In this document: one piece after another, positions 1 to 7,625 of the stretch
How the letters are laid out: each line of letters begins with the position of its first letter
Numbering within the stretch: the stretch's first letter is position 1
Source of the DNA: Chitinophaga horti
GTDB lineage: Bacteria; Bacteroidota; Bacteroidia; Chitinophagales; Chitinophagaceae
Reading direction: 5' to 3'
Assembly (NCBI RefSeq): GCF_022867795.2
Contig: NZ_CP107006.1
Location: 1,674,001 to 1,738,000, forward strand
DNA: 64,000 bases
Notes under the pieces: generated by a model
The model's input: the letters and a program-made list of their open reading frames with translations, nothing else
Told to the model about the DNA's origin: nothing
Databases searched by the model: none
Made by a program: the position numbers and the translations under genes

Positions 1-2194
1 CGTAATAGGCTATAAACCTGTCGAAGTTGCCGTAGTTGAAGTTGTTGTTGGGGATCGCGCGCTGGTCCATAGGGGCATAGTACATCGGAAAGGTGCCTGT
101 ATAATTCACATTCGCGTTGCCCAGGTTTTCTTTATTGTAGCCATACTGGCGGGTCGTCGCGATGGTGCCACTCGCATCTTTCAGCTCTGCACCAGCAAGT
201 GCGCTTACTTCGTGATCGTTCCCCCAGCTGTTGTTGTAGGTGAGCTGACCGCGAACGTGGTGCCCGGCGTAGTCCGTACTGCGTGTATCCATAATGCCAC
301 CCAGCGGAATGGCCCTTGTAAGCGCGCCGGTGTTATAATTCAGCTGACTAAAGCGGTTGATCAGGTCGCGGGTGAAAAAGGTTTGTTGGCTGTAAAAGGT
401 CTTTTGATCAGATGTGTTGGCATTATACTGATAATACACCGCGGCATCCAGGCCCTTCATCACACGGTATTTAAAGGAAGTATTGATCCGATAGTCGAGG
501 GTGTTGGTCACATTGTCCGCAAGGTCGATTTCATCCAACGGGCGGTAGCGCCAGTCGAGCAGTTTACCCTGACCCGTAGTATCGAGATACCCATTGCGGT
601 AGGTTTCCCGCGCGCCGGTGCTGATCGCCGCATTGCCTGCCCCATCCTTAAAAGCAAAGTAGGGGGAATAGTTGCCAAAACCGCCGGTATTGTTACGCGT
701 ACTACTTCTCGTAAACGCAATGCCTGCCTTCACTTCCAGCTTCTGCCGCAGCAGTCGCCAGGTATTGTTATTATTGAGGGTAATGCGCGAATACTGGTCG
801 TTTACCAGCTGTTGCAGGTTCTTGTCATAGCCGGCCATGAAGGCGTATTGGTTATTTACGCCGCCGCCCGTAAGGTTTACCGCGTATTGCTGGTTGATGC
901 TTTTGCGATACAGGTATTGATCCTGCCCGCGGCGGTAATCCTGCGTTTTTAACCGGTTGATCGACGTATTTAGTTCATCCTGTGTGATCTTTCCCTGTGC
1001 CGCGTCATGCATCAGTTCTGCTACTTCGGGCAGGCCCGTGCGGTTGGTGCCAAGGCGGGCATTATAAAAACCTTTGCCGTACAGGAACTGCTCCAGGTCT
1101 ACATAATCGCTGATGCTCATACGACGGTTATAGAACAAGTCGGGTTTGTCGCCTACGGTCACGTTGCTATTTACCGACAGGCGCGGCTCCTGGTTATAAC
1201 GGCCACGCGTAGTGGTAATAACGATCACCCCGTTGCCGGAGAAAGCGCCCCATATGGAGGCTGCCGCCGCGTCTTTCAACACAGTGATGCTTTCTACGTC
1301 ATTCGGGTTGATGTTACTGATGTCGCCATCGTACGGAAAGTTGTCGATCACGATCAGTGGGTTCGGGTTGGCAAAAAGCGTACTTCTGCCACGGATGGAA
1401 AGGCCGGACGGGTTACTGCCCGTCGTATTGTTCTTATTAAAAATCAGGCCGCTCGTTATACCGTTCAGCCTATCGAGAATGTTGGTAGATACACTGCGGT
1501 TCAGCAGTTCCTTGTCAAGGAGTACGAAGGAGCCTGTAGTGCGCTCGGGTGATAACACCTGGTAACCATTGCTTAATACGGCCACGCCATCCAGCGCCAC
1601 CGCAGCCCGTTTCAGCTGTATAGCCGGTATTGCTGCGGCACCCAGTCCGTTCACGGTTACCTGCCTGCGAACGGTTTCATATCCAAGGAAGGTGATTTCC
1701 AGCAGGTAATCACCTTCGGGAATATCTTTTAACAGGAAGATGCCTTTTTCGTTCGTAGTGGCGCGTGCCTTACCAGGTGTAAGCGTTACAGATGCGCCCG
1801 CGACGGGAGCGGCACGTTCGTCGGTAACGGTGCCCGTAATCGCCTGTGGTGACCGGGCAGCTTGCGCTACCAGGCTATGGGTAATCGGTTTGTCACTGAT
1901 AAATATCGTTTGATTCTTGATCGAAAAGGTAAAGGGCTTGTTCTCCAGTAACTGCTGCATAAAGTCGGCCAGCGGCATGTGCTGCGCGTCAATACTACCG
2001 GTGCTGTTGCGCAGGCGGTGGTTGTCGTAGAAGAATACAAACCCGGTTTGTTTCTCCACGGCATCAAAAATCTTCTCCAGCTTCACTTCCCGCCCCCGGA
2101 AGGTGACAGACTGTGAAACGCTTTTGGCGCTGAGGTGCAGCGCGGTCATGAGCATCAGGAAGGTAGTCAATCGCATTACTCTCCATATTTTCAC
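1..2194 (-). CDS. SusC/RagA-family TonB-dependent outer-membrane receptor with STN domain (partial, C-terminus beyond the left edge)
   Basis: An open frame runs without a stop from about 2194 to the first base, giving some 730 residues of a family that usually has 1000-1150. The N-terminus (MKIWRVMRLTTFLML, signal peptide ending near AKSVSQS) is typical of Chitinophaga SusC proteins. Next come an STN (secretin/TonB N-terminal) domain, a carboxypeptidase-regulatory-like repeat (ITGTVTDERAAPVAGA) and a plug with GLSIRGRSTL and AAAASIWGAFSGNGVIVITT. SusC proteins import oligosaccharides or peptides across the outer membrane with a SusD lipoprotein, which would lie left of the window. STN domains signal to FecR anti-sigma factors, which fits the fecR and sigma genes just upstream. 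I chose the GTG at 2194; an in-frame ATG at 2176 is the alternative. Family is certain, substrate unknown. Confidence 0.92.
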   Translation of the reverse strand, partial: MKIWRVMRLTTFLMLMTALHLSAKSVSQSVTFRGREVKLEKIFDAVEKQTGFVFFYDNHRLRNSTGSIDAQHMPLADFMQQLLENKPFTFSIKNQTIFISDKPITHSLVAQAARSPQAITGTVTDERAAPVAGASVTLTPGKARATTNEKGIFLLKDIPEGDYLLEITFLGYETVRRQVTVNGLGAAAIPAIQLKRAAVALDGVAVLSNGYQVLSPERTTGSFVLLDKELLNRSVSTNILDRLNGITSGLIFNKNNTTGSNPSGLSIRGRSTLFANPNPLIVIDNFPYDGDISNINPNDVESITVLKDAAAASIWGAFSGNGVIVITTTRGRYNQEPRLSVNSNVTVGDKPDLFYNRRMSISDYVDLEQFLYGKGFYNARLGTNRTGLPEVAELMHDAAQGKITQDELNTSINRLKTQDYRRGQDQYLYRKSINQQYAVNLTGGGVNNQYAFMAGYDKNLQQLVNDQYSRITLNNNNTWRLLRQKLEVKAGIAFTRSSTRNNTGGFGNYSPYFAFKDGAGNAAISTGARETYRNGYLDTTGQGKLLDWRYRPLDEIDLADNVTNTLDYRINTSFKYRVMKGLDAAVYYQYNANTSDQKTFYSQQTFFTRDLINRFSQLNYNTGALTRAIPLGGIMDTRSTDYAGHHVRGQLTYNNSWGNDHEVSALAGAELKDASGTIATTRQYGYNKENLGNANVNYTGTFPMYYAPMDQRAIPNNNFNYGNFDRFIAYY

Positions 2195-2381
2195 CCGTGT
2201 ACGATGTTCGTTTTTCGTGTACCCGGGCGGGTAAGTACCTGTCGGCCATCCGGCCATAGTGGCTGGACGGCAAAGGGCCGCGCAAAGGCGTGGCTTTGCA
2301 AGGTAAATTTGCATAGCTTTGCAGTGGTTTGGTTGATTAATAATAGTTGTACGCTATATGACTGTTGGCATCCGGACTACG

Positions 2382-2407
2382 GCCGTTCTGATGCCAGTCA
2401 GAACGGC
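2382..2407. other. Perfect 10-bp hairpin between fecR and susC
   Basis: GCCGTTCTGA (2382-2391) and TCAGAACGGC (2398-2407) form a perfect stem around a six-base loop. The T-rich run (TTTCGTTTT) follows on the plus strand, opposite to the flanking minus-strand genes. It is therefore not an ordinary terminator for fecR. In the mRNA it would fold between the fecR stop (2441) and the susC start (2194), where it could set relative expression of the anti-sigma factor and the receptor. Function is inferred. Confidence 0.5.
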
Positions 2408-2440
2408 TTTCGTTTTACGGTTGGTTTCCGTTTACTGTTT

Positions 2441-3532
2441 TTATGGTGTAACGATCAGTTTTCTTCCCTCGATCGCAAAGTGAACGCCCATTTCGGAAAG
2501 TCCTTCCAATACCTGCTGTAACGTCAGGCTGCGTTGCAGTTTGCCGCTGAACTCGCGCTCGGGCATAGTGCCACGGTATTCCACGGTAATGTCGTACCAG
2601 CGTTCGAGTTGACGCAGTACTCCCTTTACATCTGCATCCTCGAAATTGAACAGCCCGTTCTTCCAGGCGATGGCCTGTGCGGTATTTACTTGTTTAACGG
2701 TCAGCTGTTGTTGTTGCAGCACCTGTTCGCCGGGCTGCAGTTGTACGTTTTGTCCTGCGCCAGTTACGCGTACGGCGCCTTGCAACAGGGTAGTGGTAAT
2801 AGCTGGCTCGTCGGTATAGGCGTTTACGTTAAAGCTGGTGCCTAACACCTGTATATCCTGTTTGCCCGCAACGGCCACGGTAAAGGGCCGTTGGGCATCT
2901 GCTGCGATCTCGAAATAGGCCTCGCCGGTAACGGTCACTTTGCGGGTATTGCCAAAAGCGATCGGGTAGGTGAGGGAGGAGGCGGCGTTCAGCCATACGC
3001 GGCTGCCATCGGGCAGGGTGATGGAGAATTGTCCGCCCCGGGGGGTAGCCAACGTATTGTACACGTTTTCGCCTGCACCGGCTTTGGCGGTGTATTGTAA
3101 CAGGCCGCCTTGCTGCTGAATGGCGGTATTGCCTTCGGAGAGTTGCTGTACGCCGTTGCTGTCCAGCGTAACGGTACGGCCGTCACCCAGGGTGAGGGTG
3201 GCCTGGTGGTAGCCGGGTTGTATAGTGGCTACAACGGGTGGGATAGATGTGGACGTGCGCAGTAACAGGCTGCCTGCCACGGTAGCGATCAACAGCACCG
3301 CTGCAGCCGCAGCCCACCAGGTGTAGCGCTTCCGCGGCGGAGCAATACGTCTGTAGAGTGCCTCCCGGTCGATGATGTCCGCCTCGGTGGAGGATTGCTC
3401 CCACACCACTTCCATGGCGGTATCCAGCTGTTCGCTGTTTGCCAGTTGCATCAGTTCCTGCAACTCGGCGCGGGTACAGCGGTCGTTGGCGTATTGCACT
3501 AAAAGGTAAGTAATACGGTCTTGTTCGGGCAT
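2441..3532 (-). CDS. FecR-family anti-sigma factor
   Basis: Inner-membrane anti-sigma/sigma-regulator that relays the state of a TonB receptor to an ECF sigma factor. The 363-residue protein has a cytoplasmic N-terminal part (1-70), one membrane segment at about 72-91 (WWAAAAAVLLIATVAGSLLL), a periplasmic FecR domain at about 165-265 (TLPDGSRVWLNAASSL, GEAYFEI, VLGTSFNVNAY) and a C-terminal DUF4974 domain at about 290-360 (FNFEDADVKGVLRQLERWYD). Length and order match Bacteroidota FecR proteins. It lies between the sigma gene (70 bp upstream) and susC (about 250 bp downstream) on the same strand, the standard sigma-FecR-SusC cell-surface signalling arrangement. Confidence 0.95.
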   Translation of the reverse strand: MPEQDRITYLLVQYANDRCTRAELQELMQLANSEQLDTAMEVVWEQSSTEADIIDREALYRRIAPPRKRYTWWAAAAAVLLIATVAGSLLLRTSTSIPPVVATIQPGYHQATLTLGDGRTVTLDSNGVQQLSEGNTAIQQQGGLLQYTAKAGAGENVYNTLATPRGGQFSITLPDGSRVWLNAASSLTYPIAFGNTRKVTVTGEAYFEIAADAQRPFTVAVAGKQDIQVLGTSFNVNAYTDEPAITTTLLQGAVRVTGAGQNVQLQPGEQVLQQQQLTVKQVNTAQAIAWKNGLFNFEDADVKGVLRQLERWYDITVEYRGTMPEREFSGKLQRSLTLQQVLEGLSEMGVHFAIEGRKLIVTP

Positions 3533-3600
3533 AAGTTAGACTTCCTGTATATGTAGACGGCGCTGGAAACGGATCGTACTGCCCGGGACGAAAATATTTT

Positions 3601-4191
3601 TTAAGGCAGGTAGTGGATCAGGAACAGTACAAGGTACAGCTCCGGGTTATCGCTTTTCTGAATATGGCCGCGAATGTGTTTTAATGATTCCGATAAGTGA
3701 TTCTTAACGGTGCTTTTAGAGAGTTGCATTCTTTCCGCTATCTCGTCATGGCTTAATCCCTCTTCTTTACTCAGCCTGAAAATGGTTTGTTTCTGTATGG
3801 ATAGCGCCTCCAAAGCTTCCTGCACCAGCTGCCGCAGTTCGTTTACGGATAACCGTTCTTCTGCGCTGTACGCTGCTGCAGGCTCCTGTTCGGGCAGATC
3901 GGCGTTAAAGTGCCCCGAAGCGGCCAGGGAGCGCAATAGGTCGGTACAACGGTTACGGGCCATCGTAAATATCCAGGCCTCGGGCTGTTCCACATCCGCC
4001 AGCTGCGCACGCGACTGCCACAGGCGTAAAAACACGTCCTGTATTACTTCTTCGGTGATGTGGGTTGACTTAGAAAGCTTGAACACGAAGGCCGAGAGCC
4101 GGGAGAAATATAGGTCGTACACCTGCCGGAAGGCTTTTTCCTCGCCGCGGCTGATGCGGCGGAACAATGTTCGTTCCAGTGGGTGTATCAT
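3601..4191 (-). CDS. ECF RNA polymerase sigma factor (sigma-70 family)
   Basis: Extracytoplasmic-function sigma factor expected to drive the fecR/susC genes downstream. The 196 residues hold region 2 (about 18-95; AFRQVYDLYFSRL, ITEEVIQDVFLRLWQ, AWIFTMARNRC) and region 4 with a helix-turn-helix (about 130-185; LSHDEIAERMQLSKSTVKNHL). There is no C-terminal extension beyond a short hydrophobic tail (LYLVLFLIHYLP), which is common in Bacteroidota ECF sigmas. It is presumably held by the FecR protein encoded 70 bp downstream and released when the SusC receptor binds ligand. Confidence 0.95.
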   Translation of the reverse strand: MIHPLERTLFRRISRGEEKAFRQVYDLYFSRLSAFVFKLSKSTHITEEVIQDVFLRLWQSRAQLADVEQPEAWIFTMARNRCTDLLRSLAASGHFNADLPEQEPAAAYSAEERLSVNELRQLVQEALEALSIQKQTIFRLSKEEGLSHDEIAERMQLSKSTVKNHLSESLKHIRGHIQKSDNPELYLVLFLIHYLP

Positions 4192-4241
4192 ATCTGCTTC
4201 GCTTAAAACGGTATAGAGCCCAAGATAATAAAAGTCGCGGG

Positions 4242-5114
4242 TTAACGTCCCATTTGCTTACGGTATTCTCCGGGCGTAAGTCCCATCTTCTTACGAAACA
4301 TCTTGGAAAAGTAAAAGGCTGACTCAAAGCCGGCATCCACGGCAATGGCCTTAACAGGCAAGTCGCTGCCGGAGAGTAGCTGCCTGGCTTTTTCCATGCG
4401 TAACTCCAGCAAATATTGATGCGGAGGCATACCAGTATGCAGTTTAAACGCTTTGCGGAAGCTGGAATAACTGACTTGCAATTCGGCGCTCAGCGCTTCA
4501 AAGGAAATATCCTCTGTTAAATGGGCACGCAGATAAAGCCGCGCCTTGGCCACCAGGCCTTCGTCTGCGGGCGATAGCCCTTGCCGCGACAGGGAATGGA
4601 TCAACCCGAAAAGATGTAGCACTGCACCCGAGATCAATGGCTGGTAACCAGGCTTTTCGTCCCGGCTTTGGTCGATAATTTCCTGGAAGAGGCGCGTCAC
4701 TTCTTCGTTGTAGCCGATATGCAGCAATGGCTGCGCCGGTGAAAAGAAGCCGCGGCGCAACAGGTTGTCTAACACCGGGCCTTTGCAGCCCGTCCACCAT
4801 TCGTCCCAGCCGGTATCGGAATCGGGTTTGTAACGGTGCCATTCATAGGGGAATAACAGGAACACGCTCCCCTCATTTACCTCCGTGAGCGGACAACTGG
4901 CCGATTCAAAGGTGCCTTTGCCGTGGGACAAGTAGATGAGCTGGAATTCGTGCAACACGCGCCCCGACTCCCAGCTAAAGGAATACGGCGGCGGATGGCC
5001 GCCCGAAGGATAGGCCTTCTCTTTCTCCACGCGGTTGCAACCGGCGTTCAGCACGTACAGTCCCCATTTTTTGTCCTCCGCACTTACGGGCAGGTATTTA
5101 TAGTAGTTGTTCAT
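4242..5114 (-). CDS. AraC-family transcriptional regulator
   Basis: A 290-residue regulator with an N-terminal sugar-binding cupin-like domain (about 25-160; EFQLIYLSHGKGTFES, LLFPYEWHRYKPD) and a C-terminal double helix-turn-helix (about 190-288; ISFEALSAELQVSYSSFRKAF, VKAIAVDAGFESAFYFSKMFRKKMGLTPGEYRK). It is transcribed away from the isomerase-like gene at 5205, with only 90 bp between the starts. It is therefore the likely regulator of that gene, probably responding to a pentose or 6-deoxyhexose. This is inference from position. A contribution to the sigma/fecR/susC genes 50 bp downstream on the same strand is also possible. Confidence 0.93.
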   Translation of the reverse strand: MNNYYKYLPVSAEDKKWGLYVLNAGCNRVEKEKAYPSGGHPPPYSFSWESGRVLHEFQLIYLSHGKGTFESASCPLTEVNEGSVFLLFPYEWHRYKPDSDTGWDEWWTGCKGPVLDNLLRRGFFSPAQPLLHIGYNEEVTRLFQEIIDQSRDEKPGYQPLISGAVLHLFGLIHSLSRQGLSPADEGLVAKARLYLRAHLTEDISFEALSAELQVSYSSFRKAFKLHTGMPPHQYLLELRMEKARQLLSGSDLPVKAIAVDAGFESAFYFSKMFRKKMGLTPGEYRKQMGR

Positions 5115-5121
5115 GTATCAA

Positions 5122-5145
5122 AAAGTGAATCTAATATATCACTTT
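5122..5145. promoter_or_regulatory. Inverted repeat in the divergent AraC / isomerase promoter region
   Basis: AAAGTGA (5122-5128) and TCACTTT (5139-5145) are inverted around a 10-bp spacer, in the 90-bp gap between the divergent starts at 5114 and 5205. A further AAAGTGTGA lies at about 5158. The position suits an operator shared by both promoters. That the AraC protein binds it is inference. Confidence 0.35.
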
Positions 5146-5204
5146 GGCCATTGCTATAAAAGTGTGAAGGGCGGATATTTGGACCAGTCGTAAATATTCC
5201 CGTT

Positions 5205-6632
5205 ATGCAACACACTATGAAGATAGGCCTGTTCGGCATTGGCCTCGATACTTACTGGCCGCAGTTTCCCGGACTGGAAGCCCGCCTGGAGCACAATTTA
5301 GCCACGGTAGCCGGTAAATTACAGGCCATTCATCCGCAGGTAATCAATGCCGGCCTGGTCGATAATATTGATAAAGCCTTTGCGGCCGGCCGGCTGTTCC
5401 GCTCCGAAGACGTAGATATTATCTTCCTGCATGTTACCACCTACGCACTCTCCGCCACCGTATTGCCTGTCGTACAGCGCGCTAAAGTCCCGGTGATCGT
5501 ACTTAATCTGAGTCCGGCTACCGCTATCGACTATACGGCGTTTAATGCGATGACTGACCGCACCTCCATGACCGGCGAGTGGCTGGCCCATTGTGCACCA
5601 TGCCCGGTGCCCGAGATCGCGAATGTATTTCGGCGGACGGGCATCCGGTTTCACCAGGTAACCGGCATGCTGCACGATGACCCGGAGTGCTGGCAGGAGA
5701 TTACCGCCTGGGTGGAGGCGGCGCGGGTAGCCCACACGATGGCCTACAACCGGATGGGCTGCATGGGTCACTATTACAGTGGCATGCTCGACATCTACAC
5801 CGATCTTACCCGCCAATACGCCGCATTCGGCGGACATATCGAACTATTGGAGGTGGAAGAACTGGCATCGCTGCGTGCTGCCGTCAGTTCTTCTGAAGCA
5901 AAAGCCCGCATCATGCATTTCGGGGAGATGTTCGATGTGCAGCCAGACTGCCCACCCGCCGAGCTGGAAAAGGCAGCGATTACCTCCGTGGCGCTCGACC
6001 AGCTCGTTGCCCGGCATCAGCTTGGTTCTATGGCCTATTACTACAAAGGCACGGGCAACGCGGACAATGAGGCGGCTATTGCGTCGATCATCCTGGGTAA
6101 CTCGCTGCTCACCGCCAGGAGCATTCCCGTAGCCGGTGAGTACGAGATCAAAAATGCCCAGGCCATGAAGATAATGGACAGCTTTGGCGCCGGTGGGTCG
6201 TTTACGGAGTATTACGCCATGGATTTTAAAGAAGATGTTGTACTGATGGGTCACGACGGCCCGGGTCATATCGCGATCGCCGAAGGCAAAACGAGGGTGC
6301 GGCCGTTGCAGGTGTATCACGGTAAGGTGGGCAGCGGTCTCTCAGTAGAGATGTCGGTGAAGCACGGGCCTGTTACGTTGCTTTCTGTGGTAGAACAACC
6401 CAACGGTGACCTGCTGCTGCTCACCGCTGAAGCCGAATCCGTACCCGGGCCAATATTACAGATCGGCAATACCAATAGCCGTTACCGTTTCCCGATAGGC
6501 GCCCGCAGGTTCGTAAACGATTGGAACAGTCATGGTCCCGCACATCACTGCGCGGTAGGTGTGGGGCACATCAGTCATAAAATCGAAAAACTGGGAGCGT
6601 TGCTGGGGCTGGCCGTGAAGAAAGTGTGTTAG
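5205..6632 (+). CDS. L-arabinose/L-fucose isomerase-like protein (atypical AraA paralogue)
   Basis: Cytoplasmic sugar isomerase of the arabinose/fucose isomerase fold, 475 residues. It is diverged from the canonical AraA encoded at 60316, yet the acidic and histidine positions that bind metal in AraA recur at nearly the same numbers: E312 or E314 (GEYEIKN), E335 (FTEYY), H350 (LMGHDGPGH) and H447/H448 (GPAHHCAVG). AraA here has E306, E333, H350 and H449. It should interconvert an aldose and a ketose; L-arabinose, L-fucose or a derivative are candidates. The gene stands alone and divergent from an AraC regulator. Its stop overlaps the convergent SIR2-like gene by four bases. ATG 5205 is used; ATG 5217 (MKIGLFGIG) is equally plausible. 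Confidence 0.8.
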   Translation: MQHTMKIGLFGIGLDTYWPQFPGLEARLEHNLATVAGKLQAIHPQVINAGLVDNIDKAFAAGRLFRSEDVDIIFLHVTTYALSATVLPVVQRAKVPVIVLNLSPATAIDYTAFNAMTDRTSMTGEWLAHCAPCPVPEIANVFRRTGIRFHQVTGMLHDDPECWQEITAWVEAARVAHTMAYNRMGCMGHYYSGMLDIYTDLTRQYAAFGGHIELLEVEELASLRAAVSSSEAKARIMHFGEMFDVQPDCPPAELEKAAITSVALDQLVARHQLGSMAYYYKGTGNADNEAAIASIILGNSLLTARSIPVAGEYEIKNAQAMKIMDSFGAGGSFTEYYAMDFKEDVVLMGHDGPGHIAIAEGKTRVRPLQVYHGKVGSGLSVEMSVKHGPVTLLSVVEQPNGDLLLLTAEAESVPGPILQIGNTNSRYRFPIGARRFVNDWNSHGPAHHCAVGVGHISHKIEKLGALLGLAVKKVC

Positions 6633-7495
6633 CCTTTTTCAATGTTATCTAACACCAGCCGGTAGTAATCCAGCGATGACTCGTAAGGAAAGTCGACCAC
6701 CTCTACGCCGTTCACATGTAACAGGTCGAGCTTGAACTTGCTGGCAGCTTTAAACTGTTGTGGAATGTAATAGAAGATGCGATTCTCAATGGGCAGTTGC
6801 TTATAGTACTTGAGCCGCGCGCGATACGTGAGCAGCCACCATAAATCGGTCTCTGAAAAATCGAGCGACAGGCCGAAGATGTGCACGTCGGTAGTGAACC
6901 ACAAGTCAATCCACGATTGGTAATTCACTTTACCATGTTGCAGCCGGTACTCCAGTGAATCTTTGAGAATGCCTTTCGTTTTATAATCCGTGCCCGACAC
7001 TACGTAGTTCCGCATCTGTTGCAGCTGTCCGCCGTAATGCTCGTATCCCAGGTTGATCGACTGCGGCGAGCGGCATTCGCCGTGCACATGCCAATACGTA
7101 GTGTCTTCATGTTGCGAGCGGCGGAATACACTGTAGATGCGCTCTCTCACCAACCCGGTGTTACGCTTGGGCACCGCGCCTTCGAGGGAGTATTCGTAAT
7201 TGGTCGTCATGATATGCGGGATGCGCATCCCGCGAATGCGTTCATGTATCTCGTTGGAAGTGATGGCTGTTACCTGCTCGGCAATAAACGTTTTCAGCTT
7301 CAGCTCGTCGAGATGGCTTTTGCGCAGCGCACTGAGAAAGATCTCTTCGTACAGTAAAGGAAAAGGCTTGTCCTTATGACGCTCCACTTCTCCCACGCAG
7401 CAGAACTGGATGATCCGGTCGAGCAGGGTGGCCCAGCTGAGTTGCTGTGTGGCGTTATTAATGTCGTTGCCGACGAGTAGGGAAATCGGTTTCAT
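6629..7495 (-). CDS. SIR2-like domain protein
   Basis: A 288-residue stand-alone SIR2-like protein. The NAD-fold markers are visible: LLVGNDIN at 7-13 (Rossmann glycine motif, written GN.IN in this branch), MTTNYEYSLE at 96-105 with the catalytic-type N99, HVHGE with H138, SINLGYEHY at 146-154, and IFGLSLDFSETDLWWLL at 206-222. Related SIR2-like domains (for example Thoeris ThsA and DSR proteins) destroy NAD during phage infection, so an abortive-infection or NAD-hydrolase role is possible. No helicase, TIR, Argonaute or nuclease partner lies nearby, and the enzyme could instead be housekeeping. It is convergent with the isomerase gene (four-base overlap) and divergent from the phospholipase gene. 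Confidence 0.75.
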   Translation of the reverse strand: MKPISLLVGNDINNATQQLSWATLLDRIIQFCCVGEVERHKDKPFPLLYEEIFLSALRKSHLDELKLKTFIAEQVTAITSNEIHERIRGMRIPHIMTTNYEYSLEGAVPKRNTGLVRERIYSVFRRSQHEDTTYWHVHGECRSPQSINLGYEHYGGQLQQMRNYVVSGTDYKTKGILKDSLEYRLQHGKVNYQSWIDLWFTTDVHIFGLSLDFSETDLWWLLTYRARLKYYKQLPIENRIFYYIPQQFKAASKFKLDLLHVNGVEVVDFPYESSLDYYRLVLDNIEKG

Positions 7496-7625
7496 AAGGT
7501 GATTGTCGGGATGAAAATACCGATAAAATAGCGGATTTGGCGATACCAGCGATAAATTAGTAGCAGCATCTTAACATGGATAATTACCAGATAAGTGCTA
7601 TTTTTTCGGCTCAATCAGATCGTTT

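Noticed and set aside
212..952. 246-codon plus-strand frame inside the SusC gene
   Set aside because: It is antisense to an intact, strongly conserved SusC frame and has low-complexity Val/Ile/Ala-rich content typical of a shadow frame.
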